Positions 54,530 to 62,679 of a stretch of 64,000 nucleotides of DNA are shown piece by piece; positions within the stretch are counted from its first letter, which is position 1; each line of letters begins with the position of its first letter. The notes under the pieces were generated by a model. The model made no database searches and was not told the origin of the DNA. It was given only the letters and a program-made list of their open reading frames with translations. The position numbers and the translations under genes were made by a program. This DNA comes from Henriciella algicola. GTDB lineage: Bacteria > Pseudomonadota > Alphaproteobacteria > Caulobacterales > Hyphomonadaceae. The stretch covers positions 186,001 through 250,000 of the forward strand of contig NZ_QWGA01000007.1 of the NCBI RefSeq assembly GCF_003576245.1, written 5' to 3'.

Positions 54530-54994
54530 ATGAAGACTTATAACGCACCAGCTGACGTGGAGAACAAGTGGATCGTTATCGACGCAACTGATGTTGTGGT
54601 CGGTCGCCTTGCTTCATATGTCGCCAAACGCCTGCGCGGCAAGCACCGCGCTGATTACACTCCGCACATCGATACGGGCGACCATATCGTTGTGATCAAT
54701 GCGGAAAAGGCTCGCTTCACCGGCAACAAGCTGCGTGACAAGACCTATTACCGTCACACCGGATACCCAGGCGGCATCAAGCAGACCACGGCAGAGAAGA
54801 TCCTCGGCGGTCGCTTCCCAGAGCGCGCGATTGAGCTCGCTGTGAAGCGCATGATGCCGGGTGAAAGCCCGCTCGCCCGCCAACAATTCTCCAAGCTTCG
54901 CGTCTATGCAGGGTCTGAGCACCCGCATGAGGCCCAGAAGCCGGAAACCGTCGATTTCGCATCGATGAACGTCAAGAATCTGAGAGACGACTGA
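54530..54994 (+). CDS. rplM: 50S ribosomal protein L13
   Basis: A 154-residue ribosomal protein of the large subunit, binding early during 50S assembly. The start [19 protein letters not shown] and the [41 protein letters not shown] and [23 protein letters not shown] segments are diagnostic. ATG 54530 follows GAGGAG closely; the ATG at 54509 is an upstream alternative that the family does not use. It is followed after four bases by rpsI, the universal L13-S9 pair. Confidence 0.98.
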   Translation: MKTYNAPADVENKWIVIDATDVVVGRLASYVAKRLRGKHRADYTPHIDTGDHIVVINAEKARFTGNKLRDKTYYRHTGYPGGIKQTTAEKILGGRFPERAIELAVKRMMPGESPLARQQFSKLRVYAGSEHPHEAQKPETVDFASMNVKNLRDD

Positions 54995-54998
54995 TCAT

Positions 54999-55484
54999 AT
55001 GTCCGATACCGCCAATTCTCTTGAAGACCTGAAAACCGTCACCAGCGGCGAAGCTGCAACCGAGACGGTTGTCACTGCAGAACCAAAGATCGACGAGTTC
55101 GGCCGCTCCTACGGCACCGGCCGCCGCAAGTCCGCAACGGCTCGCGTCTGGCTGAAGCCAGGCACCGGCAAGATCACCGTCAACGGCAAGGACCAGGAGC
55201 AGTACTTCGCTCGTCCGGTTCTGCGCATGGTGATCGAACAGCCGCTGATCGAAACCGATCGCCGCACCGAGTTCGACGTCATCTGCACCGTCAAGGGCTC
55301 CGGCCTTTCCGGTCAGGCTGGCGCTGTGCGTCACGGCATTGCACGTGCACTCGTCAACTATGAGCCAGGCCTGCGTTCGGTTCTCAAGCCATTCGGCTTC
55401 CTGACCCGCGACCCGCGTACGGTTGAGCGTAAGAAGTATGGCCGTGCAAAAGCACGCCGCAGCTTCCAGTTCTCGAAGCGCTAG
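54999..55484 (+). CDS. rpsI: 30S ribosomal protein S9
   Basis: A 161-residue small-subunit ribosomal protein whose C-terminal tail reaches the decoding centre and contacts P-site t[21 protein letters not shown] and the C-terminal [17 protein letters not shown] (ending in the essential Lys-Arg) are diagnostic; the first ~35 residues are an acidic extension common in alphaproteobacteria. Codon use is strongly biased, as expected for high expression. A terminator follows 27 bases after the stop. Confidence 0.98.
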   Translation: MSDTANSLEDLKTVTSGEAATETVVTAEPKIDEFGRSYGTGRRKSATARVWLKPGTGKITVNGKDQEQYFARPVLRMVIEQPLIETDRRTEFDVICTVKGSGLSGQAGAVRHGIARALVNYEPGLRSVLKPFGFLTRDPRTVERKKYGRAKARRSFQFSKR

Positions 55485-55510
55485 GTTCGCATTCAGAATC
55501 TTTTTCCCGA

Positions 55511-55546
55511 AAAGGGCGCTTCGAAACCGGAGCGCCCTTTTTCTTT
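55511..55546 (+). terminator. Rho-independent terminator after rpsI
   Basis: AAAGGGCGCT (55511-55520) pairs perfectly over ten bases with AGCGCCCTTT (55531-55540) and continues into TTCTTT. Confidence 0.9.
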
Positions 55547-55572
55547 GCCCGCTGACATGACAAAGAGGCCTC

Positions 55573-56616
55573 ATGACCGATCAACCGTTGAAAGCCGCTA
55601 TTCTGGGCGCGTCCGGTTATACCGGCGCTGAGACCGTCCGACTTCTGCGAAATCATCCGAATGTCACGCCCGTCGCTGCCACGGGCAATGCGCTCGCTGG
55701 CAAGACACTGTCGGATATCTTCCCGCACCTTCGCGGCAAGTACGACCTCGACGTCATTAAGGCTGAGGATGTCGACTGGGGCGGCATTGACGTCGCATTC
55801 GGTTGCCTTCCACATGGGACGAGCCAGGACCTGATCGAGACCCTGCCAGCCCATGTAAAGGTCGTCGATCTCTCTTCAGATTACCGGTTTCGCGATGCAG
55901 TGGCCTATTCGAAGGCGTACGGCCGCGAGCATATCGCGCCAAAGCGTACGGCCAATGCAATTTATGGCCTTAGCGAACACGCTGGCGATGCCATGAAAGG
56001 CGCAGATCTTGTCGCCTGTCCGGGTTGCTATCCGACAGCGATCCTCATGGTTCTGCTGCCGCTCATGAATCCCATGATCATCGACCGTGATGCGATCATT
56101 ATCGACGCCAAGTCCGGTGCGACTGGGGCAGGGCGGGGCCTCAAGGAAGGCAACCTCTTCAGCGAGGTCACCGAAGGCTTGCATGCTTATGGGGTTGGTA
56201 CCCACCGGCACACGCCGGAGATTGAGCAGGAGCTGAATCTGCGCGCGGGCCTCAATGATATCGAAGTGACTTTCACGCCCCATCTAATTCCGATGGCGCG
56301 CGGCGAGCATGTCACCTGCCATCTGCGCGGAGACGTCGATGCGATCCATGCTGCTCTCTCGGCGGCCTATGAGGGGCAGCCTTTTGTCAGCGTATTGCCG
56401 CTCGGCTCACCGCCGCCAGATACGCGTCATGTGCGCGGGACGAATGATTGCCGGATTGCCGTCTACCCTGACAGCGCGAAAGGCCGGGTGATCGTGATTG
56501 CCGTCATCGACAACCTCGTTAAAGGCTCAAGTGGTCAGGCCATCCAGAACCTCAACCTGATGATGGGGTGGGATCAGGCCTTGGGGCTCGACGCGCTCCT
56601 GCCACTCTTCCCCTGA
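55573..56616 (+). CDS. argC: N-acetyl-gamma-glutamyl-phosphate reductase
   Basis: Third step of arginine synthesis, reducing N-acetylglutamyl phosphate to the semialdehyde with NADPH. The 347-residue product is the long (ArgC type 1) form: ILGASGYTGAETVRLL nucleotide fold, active-site C152 in VACPGCYPTAIL and the GVGTHRHTPEIEQEL and HLIPMARG segments. It starts behind AAAGAGGCC. Its last 43 bases overlap the convergent phaC gene, an unusually deep convergent overlap between two long genes. Confidence 0.95.
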   Translation: MTDQPLKAAILGASGYTGAETVRLLRNHPNVTPVAATGNALAGKTLSDIFPHLRGKYDLDVIKAEDVDWGGIDVAFGCLPHGTSQDLIETLPAHVKVVDLSSDYRFRDAVAYSKAYGREHIAPKRTANAIYGLSEHAGDAMKGADLVACPGCYPTAILMVLLPLMNPMIIDRDAIIIDAKSGATGAGRGLKEGNLFSEVTEGLHAYGVGTHRHTPEIEQELNLRAGLNDIEVTFTPHLIPMARGEHVTCHLRGDVDAIHAALSAAYEGQPFVSVLPLGSPPPDTRHVRGTNDCRIAVYPDSAKGRVIVIAVIDNLVKGSSGQAIQNLNLMMGWDQALGLDALLPLFP

Positions 56617-58616
56617 GACGCAGTTTTTTTGGCCGGCTTCTTCGCGCCCGCCTTTGACTTCGCCGAAGTCGTAGAGCTGGTCTTTGCCTTTGCAGTAGCC
56701 GGCTTGGGCTTGGGCGAAGCCGCCTTTTTGGCCGCCGCTTTCGGTTTTGGGGCCGGGCGGTCAGGCTTGGAAGGCATCGAATACTCTGTCGCGGGCATCT
56801 TGCCCTGCGCGATGTCAGAAAGGCGCATCTTCACATAGGTGCCGGGTGCGTCGCCCAGGCCCTTGTCTTCAACTGGCTCAGCTGGTTGAAGATCGCCCGC
56901 CTTGGGCTCAAGCCATTCCCACCAGGTCGGCCACCATGAGCCCTTGGTCTCGTCAGCGCCGGATAGCCAGGCCTCTGGCGTCTTTGCCAAGCCCTCATTC
57001 GTCCAGTGCTGGTATTTCTCAGCGCTCGGATGGTTGATCACGCCAGCGATATGGCCCGACCCGGCCAGGATGAAATTAACGTCGCCGCCATACTTCTGGG
57101 CACCCCGATAGATGGAGTGCCACGGACAGATATGGTCTTCGCGGCTCGCCTGAATGGTGACGGGGATCGAGATGTCTCCCATGGAAACAGGCTCACCGAA
57201 GACTTTGAAACGTCCTTCGGATAGCTCGTTCTTTCCATACAGGTTTTTCAGATAGGTACGATGCGTTTCGCCCGGAATATTCGTTTGATCCGCGTTCCAG
57301 AACAGAAGGTCAAACGGGCGGGGCTTCTTGCCCATCATGTAATTATCGACGACGTAGCGCCAGACGAGGTCGACCGGGCGCAGCCAGTTGAATGTCTGGC
57401 CCATCATCTCGCCCGGCATAATGCCGTCATTCTCGTCAATGACAGTATCGATGCTACCGAGCGACTCCGGATCGGTAAATACCATCAGGTCGCCCGCATC
57501 GGAGAAGTCCGACTGGGACGCAAAGAACGTCGCTGATGCAACACGCTCGTCGCCCGTCTTTGCCATATGGCCGAGAGCGCCGGTCAGAAGCGAGCCACCG
57601 ATGCAATAGCCGATCGCGTTCAGCTTGTCCGCGCCGGTTTGGGCGAGGGCTTCGTTCATTGCTGCGAATGCGCCGTGCTCGATATAATCATCCCAGGTGA
57701 AGTCGCGCGTAACAGCGTCAGCGGATCGCCAGGACACGACGAAGACGGTCAGCCCTTTGTCGACGAGCCAGCGGATCAGCGAGTTCTCCTCGCGCAGATC
57801 CATGATGTAGTATTTGTTGATCCAGGGCGGAAAGATTAGCAGGGGGCGCTCAAACACCTTCTCTGTGGTCGGCTCGAACCGGAGAAGCTCGATCAGCTTG
57901 TTGCGGAACACGACCTTGCCAGCCGCCGTCGCGACATTCTTGCCAATCTCAAACGGTGTTTCATCCGACTGGCTGATCGACAGGCGGCCGCCACCTTTCG
58001 CGATATCCGCGCGGGCATTCCGCAAGCCGTCGACGAGGCTCTGCCCGCCCGTTTTCAACATGGCGCGTAGCGCCGCCGGATTGGTCGCGAAGAAATTGGT
58101 CGGTGACAGCGCATCTATGGTCTGGCGCGTATAGAACTGGGCCTTGCGCTTGTCGCTTGGCGAAAGGTCAGGCGCCGCATCCAGCAGCGACATCATCCAA
58201 GATGAGTTCAGCTCATACGCCTTGCGCATGAACTCGAAAGCGGGGTTGGATGACCATTCCGGGTCGGAAAAGCGCTTGTCCTGTGCGCCGCTGATCTGGC
58301 CGAGCGTGAAGTCCTTCCAGAGGCTGATCCAGCCGGTCCAGAGCTCCAGATTGGCGTTCAGCAGAGCTTGCGGATTGCTCGCGAGCGATTGGCCCAGCCG
58401 CCCATACGTATTGCCGACGCCGAAAGGATCGGGATTGGACGTAAGCCCCTCGCCGGGATTGGCGGTTGCCAGCACTTCATTGAGAAGCGCCTGCGACTCG
58501 ATTGCGGCTTCTGCGAGGGCCTGCCCGATCGCCTGCAATTGCTCAGGTGATTGATCGGCGAGGATCGCATTCAGTGTGCGGTTTTCGGGTTCGCTCATAT
58601 CACTCGTGCTTTTCAT
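56574..58616 (-). CDS. phaC: Class I poly(3-hydroxybutyrate) synthase
   Basis: Polymerises (R)-3-hydroxybutyryl-CoA on the surface of storage granules. The 680-residue product has the PhaC N-terminal domain, the lipase-like box AIGYCIGG with catalytic Cys ~338, and the C-terminal Asp and His (SREDHICPWHS; SGHIAGVINHPS). Class I synthases are usually ~590 residues; here a ~60-residue Lys/Ala/Pro-rich tail (KPKAAAKKAASPKPKP and KKPAKKTASQGKSG) follows, resembling histone H1-like tails. ATG 58616 is chosen among GTG 58619, ATG 58616 and ATG 58598. No phaA, phaB or phasin gene is adjacent. Confidence 0.94.
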   Translation of the reverse strand: MKSTSDMSEPENRTLNAILADQSPEQLQAIGQALAEAAIESQALLNEVLATANPGEGLTSNPDPFGVGNTYGRLGQSLASNPQALLNANLELWTGWISLWKDFTLGQISGAQDKRFSDPEWSSNPAFEFMRKAYELNSSWMMSLLDAAPDLSPSDKRKAQFYTRQTIDALSPTNFFATNPAALRAMLKTGGQSLVDGLRNARADIAKGGGRLSISQSDETPFEIGKNVATAAGKVVFRNKLIELLRFEPTTEKVFERPLLIFPPWINKYYIMDLREENSLIRWLVDKGLTVFVVSWRSADAVTRDFTWDDYIEHGAFAAMNEALAQTGADKLNAIGYCIGGSLLTGALGHMAKTGDERVASATFFASQSDFSDAGDLMVFTDPESLGSIDTVIDENDGIMPGEMMGQTFNWLRPVDLVWRYVVDNYMMGKKPRPFDLLFWNADQTNIPGETHRTYLKNLYGKNELSEGRFKVFGEPVSMGDISIPVTIQASREDHICPWHSIYRGAQKYGGDVNFILAGSGHIAGVINHPSAEKYQHWTNEGLAKTPEAWLSGADETKGSWWPTWWEWLEPKAGDLQPAEPVEDKGLGDAPGTYVKMRLSDIAQGKMPATEYSMPSKPDRPAPKPKAAAKKAASPKPKPATAKAKTSSTTSAKSKAGAKKPAKKTASQGKSGRSASSPKA

Positions 58617-58691
58617 CACCCTCTATCGCCATTCTACACAAACAGCGGTAGGGAATAAATGTTTCAGGATGAATGAAGAGTACCGAAGTTT

Positions 58692-59123
58692 ATGACGAAA
58701 GCCTGGTTGATCCCCGTTTTTGCACTGTTCGTGGTCGGATGCACGACAACCGAGACGACTGGAAGCGGCGTCCAGCCGCCCGAATGGTACGAGCAGCGCC
58801 AGGCGGAACTTGCGGCACGCGGCTTTCCTCAGATCGCGAATGTGCCAACCGTGCCTCAAACCGAAACAGATGGCGATGAGAGCATCGACGCCGATTCAAA
58901 GCGCGCCAAGGATCAGGCCGTTCGTCGCCGCACAGCTCTTTATCAGGCTATCGTGAAAGACCCGCGCGCGGCACCGACCTATCTCACGCCGCAGGAAATT
59001 GCGGCCTGGGGGCAGGAGCAGCTGAGCAAGCTGGAGGGGCGGCCCGGCCCTGCAGATTTCCTGACAGATCAGGAAGTCGCTTCCCTGCGGGCAAGGTTTG
59101 ACAGGCGCCGCGCCCGGCGCTGA
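58692..59123 (+). CDS. Small putative lipoprotein
   Basis: A 143-residue protein with a lipoprotein signal peptide ending VVGC (Cys at residue 17), then a polar, Gln/Glu/Arg-rich domain with no recognised motif; YLTPQEIAAWGQEQLSKLEGR near the middle may form an amphipathic helix. Function unknown. It is divergent from phaC with 75 bases between starts and is followed after 47 bases by the aminotransferase-hom genes. Confidence 0.7.
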   Translation: MTKAWLIPVFALFVVGCTTTETTGSGVQPPEWYEQRQAELAARGFPQIANVPTVPQTETDGDESIDADSKRAKDQAVRRRTALYQAIVKDPRAAPTYLTPQEIAAWGQEQLSKLEGRPGPADFLTDQEVASLRARFDRRRARR

Positions 59124-59170
59124 CACTTCCTTTCCATCGCTACAATAAATTTGCCCTGCGGAGTTCGGTC

Positions 59171-60400
59171 ATGGCCGGAGAATTTTATAAGATCAGGCGT
59201 TTGCCGCCCTATGTTTTTGAACAGGTGAACCGTCGCAAGGCGGCACTGCGGGCGAATGGCGCGGATATTATTGACCTCGGCATGGGCAATCCAGACCTGC
59301 CGACACCAAAGCACATCGTCGACAAGCTTTGTGAGACCGCGCAGAAGCCGGACGTGAATGGCTACTCTGCCTCGCGCGGCATCAACGGCCTGCGCCGCTC
59401 GCTCGTGAATTACTATAAGCGCCGGTTCGACGTGACGCTCGACAAGGACCGCGAAGTCATCGTGACACTCGGTTCCAAGGAGGGCTTCGCCAACCTTGCG
59501 CAGGCAATCTCTGCACCGGGCGACGTCATCCTTGCGCCGGACCCGTCCTATCCGCTGCACTCATTCGGCTTCATCATCGCAGGTGCGTCGATCCGGGGCG
59601 TGCCTGCGCAGACGCCGGAGCAATATCTCTCCAATCTCGACCATGCGATCCGATACAGCGTGCCGCCGCCAACCGCGATGGTGCTCTGCTACCCGTCCAA
59701 CCCGACGGGCGCTGTGGCCGATCTCGATTTCTACCGTGAAGCGGTGAAGATCGCCCGCAAGCATGAGCTCTGGATCCTGTCGGATCTCGCTTACAATGAG
59801 ATTTACTTCGAAGACCCGCCACCATCCATCCTTCAGGTCGAGGGCGCTCGGGATATTGCCGTTGAGACGACGACACTGTCGAAGACCTATTCCATGGCGG
59901 GCTGGCGGATCGGCTTTGCGGCCGGCAATGAGCGCCTCATCGGTGCGCTTGGCCGCGTAAAATCCTATCTCGACTATGGTGCCTATACGCCAATCCAGGT
60001 CGCCGCCTGCGCAGCGCTGGACGGCCCGCAGGATTGCGTCGCTGAAGCCCGTGAGATCTACCGCGCGCGCCGCGACACGCTTGTCGACAGCTTCCGTCGC
60101 GCCGGTTGGGATGTGCCCAAGCCGACCGCTTCCATGTTCTGTTGGGCGCCAGTCCCTCAGCAGTGCAAATCCATGAGCAGTCTCGAATTCTCACTCGCGC
60201 TCATAAATGAGGCAGGCGTCGCTGTGGCGCCCGGTTCTGGCTTCGGGGAGCGCGGCGAAGGCTATGTTCGCATTGCGCTTGTTGAAAACGAGCAGCGCAT
60301 CCGGCAGGCAGCCCGCAACATCAAGAGATTCCTTCAGACCCACGGCAAAGCAGCTGCGGACACTGAAGGCTCAGTACTAGAAGGAAAGGAGCTGTCGTGA
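59171..60400 (+). CDS. Class I/II aminotransferase (AlaC-like)
   Basis: A 409-residue PLP enzyme of the alanine/aspartate aminotransferase group. K238 in LSKTYSMAGWRIGF is the PLP lysine; PSYPLHSFGF, PSNPTGAV and the NGYSASRGINGLRRSLVNYY start are typical of AlaC and of LL-diaminopimelate-like aminotransferases. In alphaproteobacteria a gene of this type upstream of hom is usually annotated AlaC or an aspartate-family aminotransferase; the substrate (pyruvate/alanine, or an aspartate-pathway keto acid) is not settled by sequence. It overlaps hom by four bases (GTGA), coupling them. Confidence 0.88.
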   Translation: MAGEFYKIRRLPPYVFEQVNRRKAALRANGADIIDLGMGNPDLPTPKHIVDKLCETAQKPDVNGYSASRGINGLRRSLVNYYKRRFDVTLDKDREVIVTLGSKEGFANLAQAISAPGDVILAPDPSYPLHSFGFIIAGASIRGVPAQTPEQYLSNLDHAIRYSVPPPTAMVLCYPSNPTGAVADLDFYREAVKIARKHELWILSDLAYNEIYFEDPPPSILQVEGARDIAVETTTLSKTYSMAGWRIGFAAGNERLIGALGRVKSYLDYGAYTPIQVAACAALDGPQDCVAEAREIYRARRDTLVDSFRRAGWDVPKPTASMFCWAPVPQQCKSMSSLEFSLALINEAGVAVAPGSGFGERGEGYVRIALVENEQRIRQAARNIKRFLQTHGKAAADTEGSVLEGKELS

Positions 60401-61683
60401 AGACATTGAAGCTCGGTATCGCAGGGCTCGGCCATGTCGGCTGTGGTCTCGTTGACCTCGTACAGCGTCAGGAAAACCTGCGCCTTCCAGGTCAGGTCGA
60501 GATTACGGGCGTCACGGCACGCAATCGTAGCCGCAACCGGCCTGTCGAGACAGACTCCTATCGCTGGCTTGATGACGCGGCAAAGCTTGCGGCAGATGAC
60601 TCCGTCGATGTCTTCGTGGAGCTGATTGGCGGCTCTGACGGTCCTGCCAAGGTCGCCGTCGAAACCGCGATCAAGTCCGGCAAATCCGTCGTGACCGCCA
60701 ACAAGGCGCTGATCGCCATGCACGGCCAGGCTCTGGCAGAGCTTGCGCGTGAACATGGCGTGGACCTCTTGTTCGAAGCAGCTGTCGCGGGCGGTGTCCC
60801 GATCGTGCGGGTGCTGCGCGACTCTCTCGCTGGCGTCGAGATCAACCGCGTCACCGGTATTCTGAACGGCACCTGTAACTTCCTGCTGAGCGAGATGCTC
60901 GATACTGGCAAGTCTTACGACACTGTCCTGGCTGAGGCCCAGCGTCTCGGCTTTGCCGAAGCTGACCCGACGCTTGACGTGTCCGGCATGGACGCGGCGC
61001 ACAAGGCCGCCATCCTTGCGGCCATTGCATTCTCTGCCGATCTCGACTTCTCCAAGGTGTCGGTGTCCGGCGTCGACGGCGTGGAGCTGCTCGACCTCGA
61101 TCTCGCTGACCGGCTTGGCCTTCGAATCAAGCTCATCGCAGAGGGCAAGATTGCGGGCGACGGTGTTGTGTGCCGCGTCGAGCCATTCGCCCTGCCAAAG
61201 AATCACCCTCTCGCGCGCATCAATGGCAGCCTGAACACGGTCCGTGTGGAAGGTGAGCCGCTAGGTGCAGTTACCCTGACAGGCCCTGGCGCGGGCCCGG
61301 GACCGACGGCGAGTGCCGTCATGGGCGACGTGGCTAAGCTCTTCAATCCAATTGCGCGTCCGGCGTTTGGCCATGCTGAACACCATGCGCGCCGCAAGTT
61401 CGTGGTCGCGGAAGCCGATGAAACCGCTGCATATTTTGTCCGCGTGAAGCTGATGGACAAAGCAGGCTCGCTCGCAGAGCTGACTGAAGCTCTGGCCGAT
61501 GCCGGTGTGTCGATCGATAAATTGCTGCAGGACTCGGCTGACGAGGACGGCGCTGCGCCGATCGCCATCGTGACGCATCTCTGCTCACGCAAGGAGATCT
61601 CGAATGCACGCGAGCGCTTGCAGTCATTGGCGTCCAATGTAGGAACTCCGCAGATAATGGCCATTGAGGCTTCATCAGAATAA
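60397..61683 (+). CDS. hom: Homoserine dehydrogenase
   Basis: Reduces aspartate semialdehyde to homoserine with NAD(P)H, the branch point to threonine and methionine. The 428-residue product is monofunctional (no aspartokinase domain): GIAGLGHVGCGLVDLV nucleotide fold, VTANKALIAMHG, the catalytic-domain block GILNGTCNFLLSEM..G..YD..L..AQ..GFAEADPTLDV, and a C-terminal ACT domain (~350-425) for threonine feedback. GTG 60397 overlaps the upstream stop, with AAAGGAG as ribosome site. glpX follows 36 bases downstream; together with thrC (13 kb) it completes the threonine branch. Confidence 0.96.
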   Translation: MKTLKLGIAGLGHVGCGLVDLVQRQENLRLPGQVEITGVTARNRSRNRPVETDSYRWLDDAAKLAADDSVDVFVELIGGSDGPAKVAVETAIKSGKSVVTANKALIAMHGQALAELAREHGVDLLFEAAVAGGVPIVRVLRDSLAGVEINRVTGILNGTCNFLLSEMLDTGKSYDTVLAEAQRLGFAEADPTLDVSGMDAAHKAAILAAIAFSADLDFSKVSVSGVDGVELLDLDLADRLGLRIKLIAEGKIAGDGVVCRVEPFALPKNHPLARINGSLNTVRVEGEPLGAVTLTGPGAGPGPTASAVMGDVAKLFNPIARPAFGHAEHHARRKFVVAEADETAAYFVRVKLMDKAGSLAELTEALADAGVSIDKLLQDSADEDGAAPIAIVTHLCSRKEISNARERLQSLASNVGTPQIMAIEASSE

Positions 61684-61719
61684 TTGGGAGGGGGCAGCCG
61701 ATCTGGCTGCGAGGAGAAG

Positions 61720-62676
61720 ATGACGAATAGCGTTCTTGTTCCGAGTCTTGCTGACGCCATGGTTCGCGTAACCGAAGTGGCGGCGATTGCAGCGCAGAAG
61801 CTCGCTGGCCTTGGCGATGAGAAAGCCGCCGATCAGGCTGCCGTGGACGCGATGCGCACGGCGTTCAATTCGGTAGACTTCAAGGGCCGGATCGTGATCG
61901 GCGAGGGCGAGCGCGACGAAGCGCCCATGCTTTACATCGGCGAAGAGGTCGGCACCGGAAATGGACCGGAGATCGATATCGCGCTCGATCCGCTCGAAGG
62001 CACAACGCTCACAGCCAAGAATATGGCGAATGCGCTGGCGGTTCTCGCAATTGCGCCGCGCGGCGGCCTTCTGCATGCGCCAGACACCTATATGGACAAG
62101 ATCGCGATTGGCCCCGGCTATGAAAAAGGTGTCATCGACCTCGATGCGACACCCGCCGAGAACATCAAGTCCATGGCGAAAGCGGCTGGTCGTTCGGTCG
62201 AATCGATCACTGTCTGTGTTCTCGACCGTCCGCGGCATGCCGACATCATTGAAAGTATCCGCAGTGTCGGCGCCCGTATCAGCCTGATTTCTGACGGCGA
62301 TGTTGCCGGCGTGATCAACACGACCAATCCGGACACCGGCATCGACCTCTATATTGGTCAGGGCGGCGCGCCAGAAGGTGTGCTCGCGGCAGCGGCACTG
62401 AAATGCGTTGGCGGTCAGATGCAGGGTCGTCTCTTCTTCCGCAATGATGATGAGCGCGCACGCGCCAAGCGCGTCGGCGTCACAGATTTCGACCGCAAAT
62501 ATGATCTCGATGAACTTGCGAGCGGTGAGACCGTCTTCTGCGCCACGGGCGTGACGAAGGGCGGACTTCTTGACGGCGTGGTCGTGCGTCCGGGCATTAT
62601 TACAACCGATACGCTCGTCATGAGCTCGGCCGACGGCATGGTCCGCAAGATCCAGTCGCGCCACCGCACCGCTTAA
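61720..62676 (+). CDS. glpX: Fructose-1,6-bisphosphatase, class II
   Basis: Dephosphorylates fructose 1,6-bisphosphate in gluconeogenesis; some members also act on sedoheptulose bisphosphate. The 318-residue GlpX-type product has the metal-site segments GRIVIGEGERDEAPMLYIGE and DIALDPLEGTTLTAKN, and the C-terminal ASGETVFCATGVTKG. GAGGAGAAG directly precedes ATG 61720. The order hom-glpX-recJ is common in alphaproteobacteria; recJ follows after three bases. Confidence 0.95.
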   Translation: MTNSVLVPSLADAMVRVTEVAAIAAQKLAGLGDEKAADQAAVDAMRTAFNSVDFKGRIVIGEGERDEAPMLYIGEEVGTGNGPEIDIALDPLEGTTLTAKNMANALAVLAIAPRGGLLHAPDTYMDKIAIGPGYEKGVIDLDATPAENIKSMAKAAGRSVESITVCVLDRPRHADIIESIRSVGARISLISDGDVAGVINTTNPDTGIDLYIGQGGAPEGVLAAAALKCVGGQMQGRLFFRNDDERARAKRVGVTDFDRKYDLDELASGETVFCATGVTKGGLLDGVVVRPGIITTDTLVMSSADGMVRKIQSRHRTA

Positions 62677-62679
62677 GGG

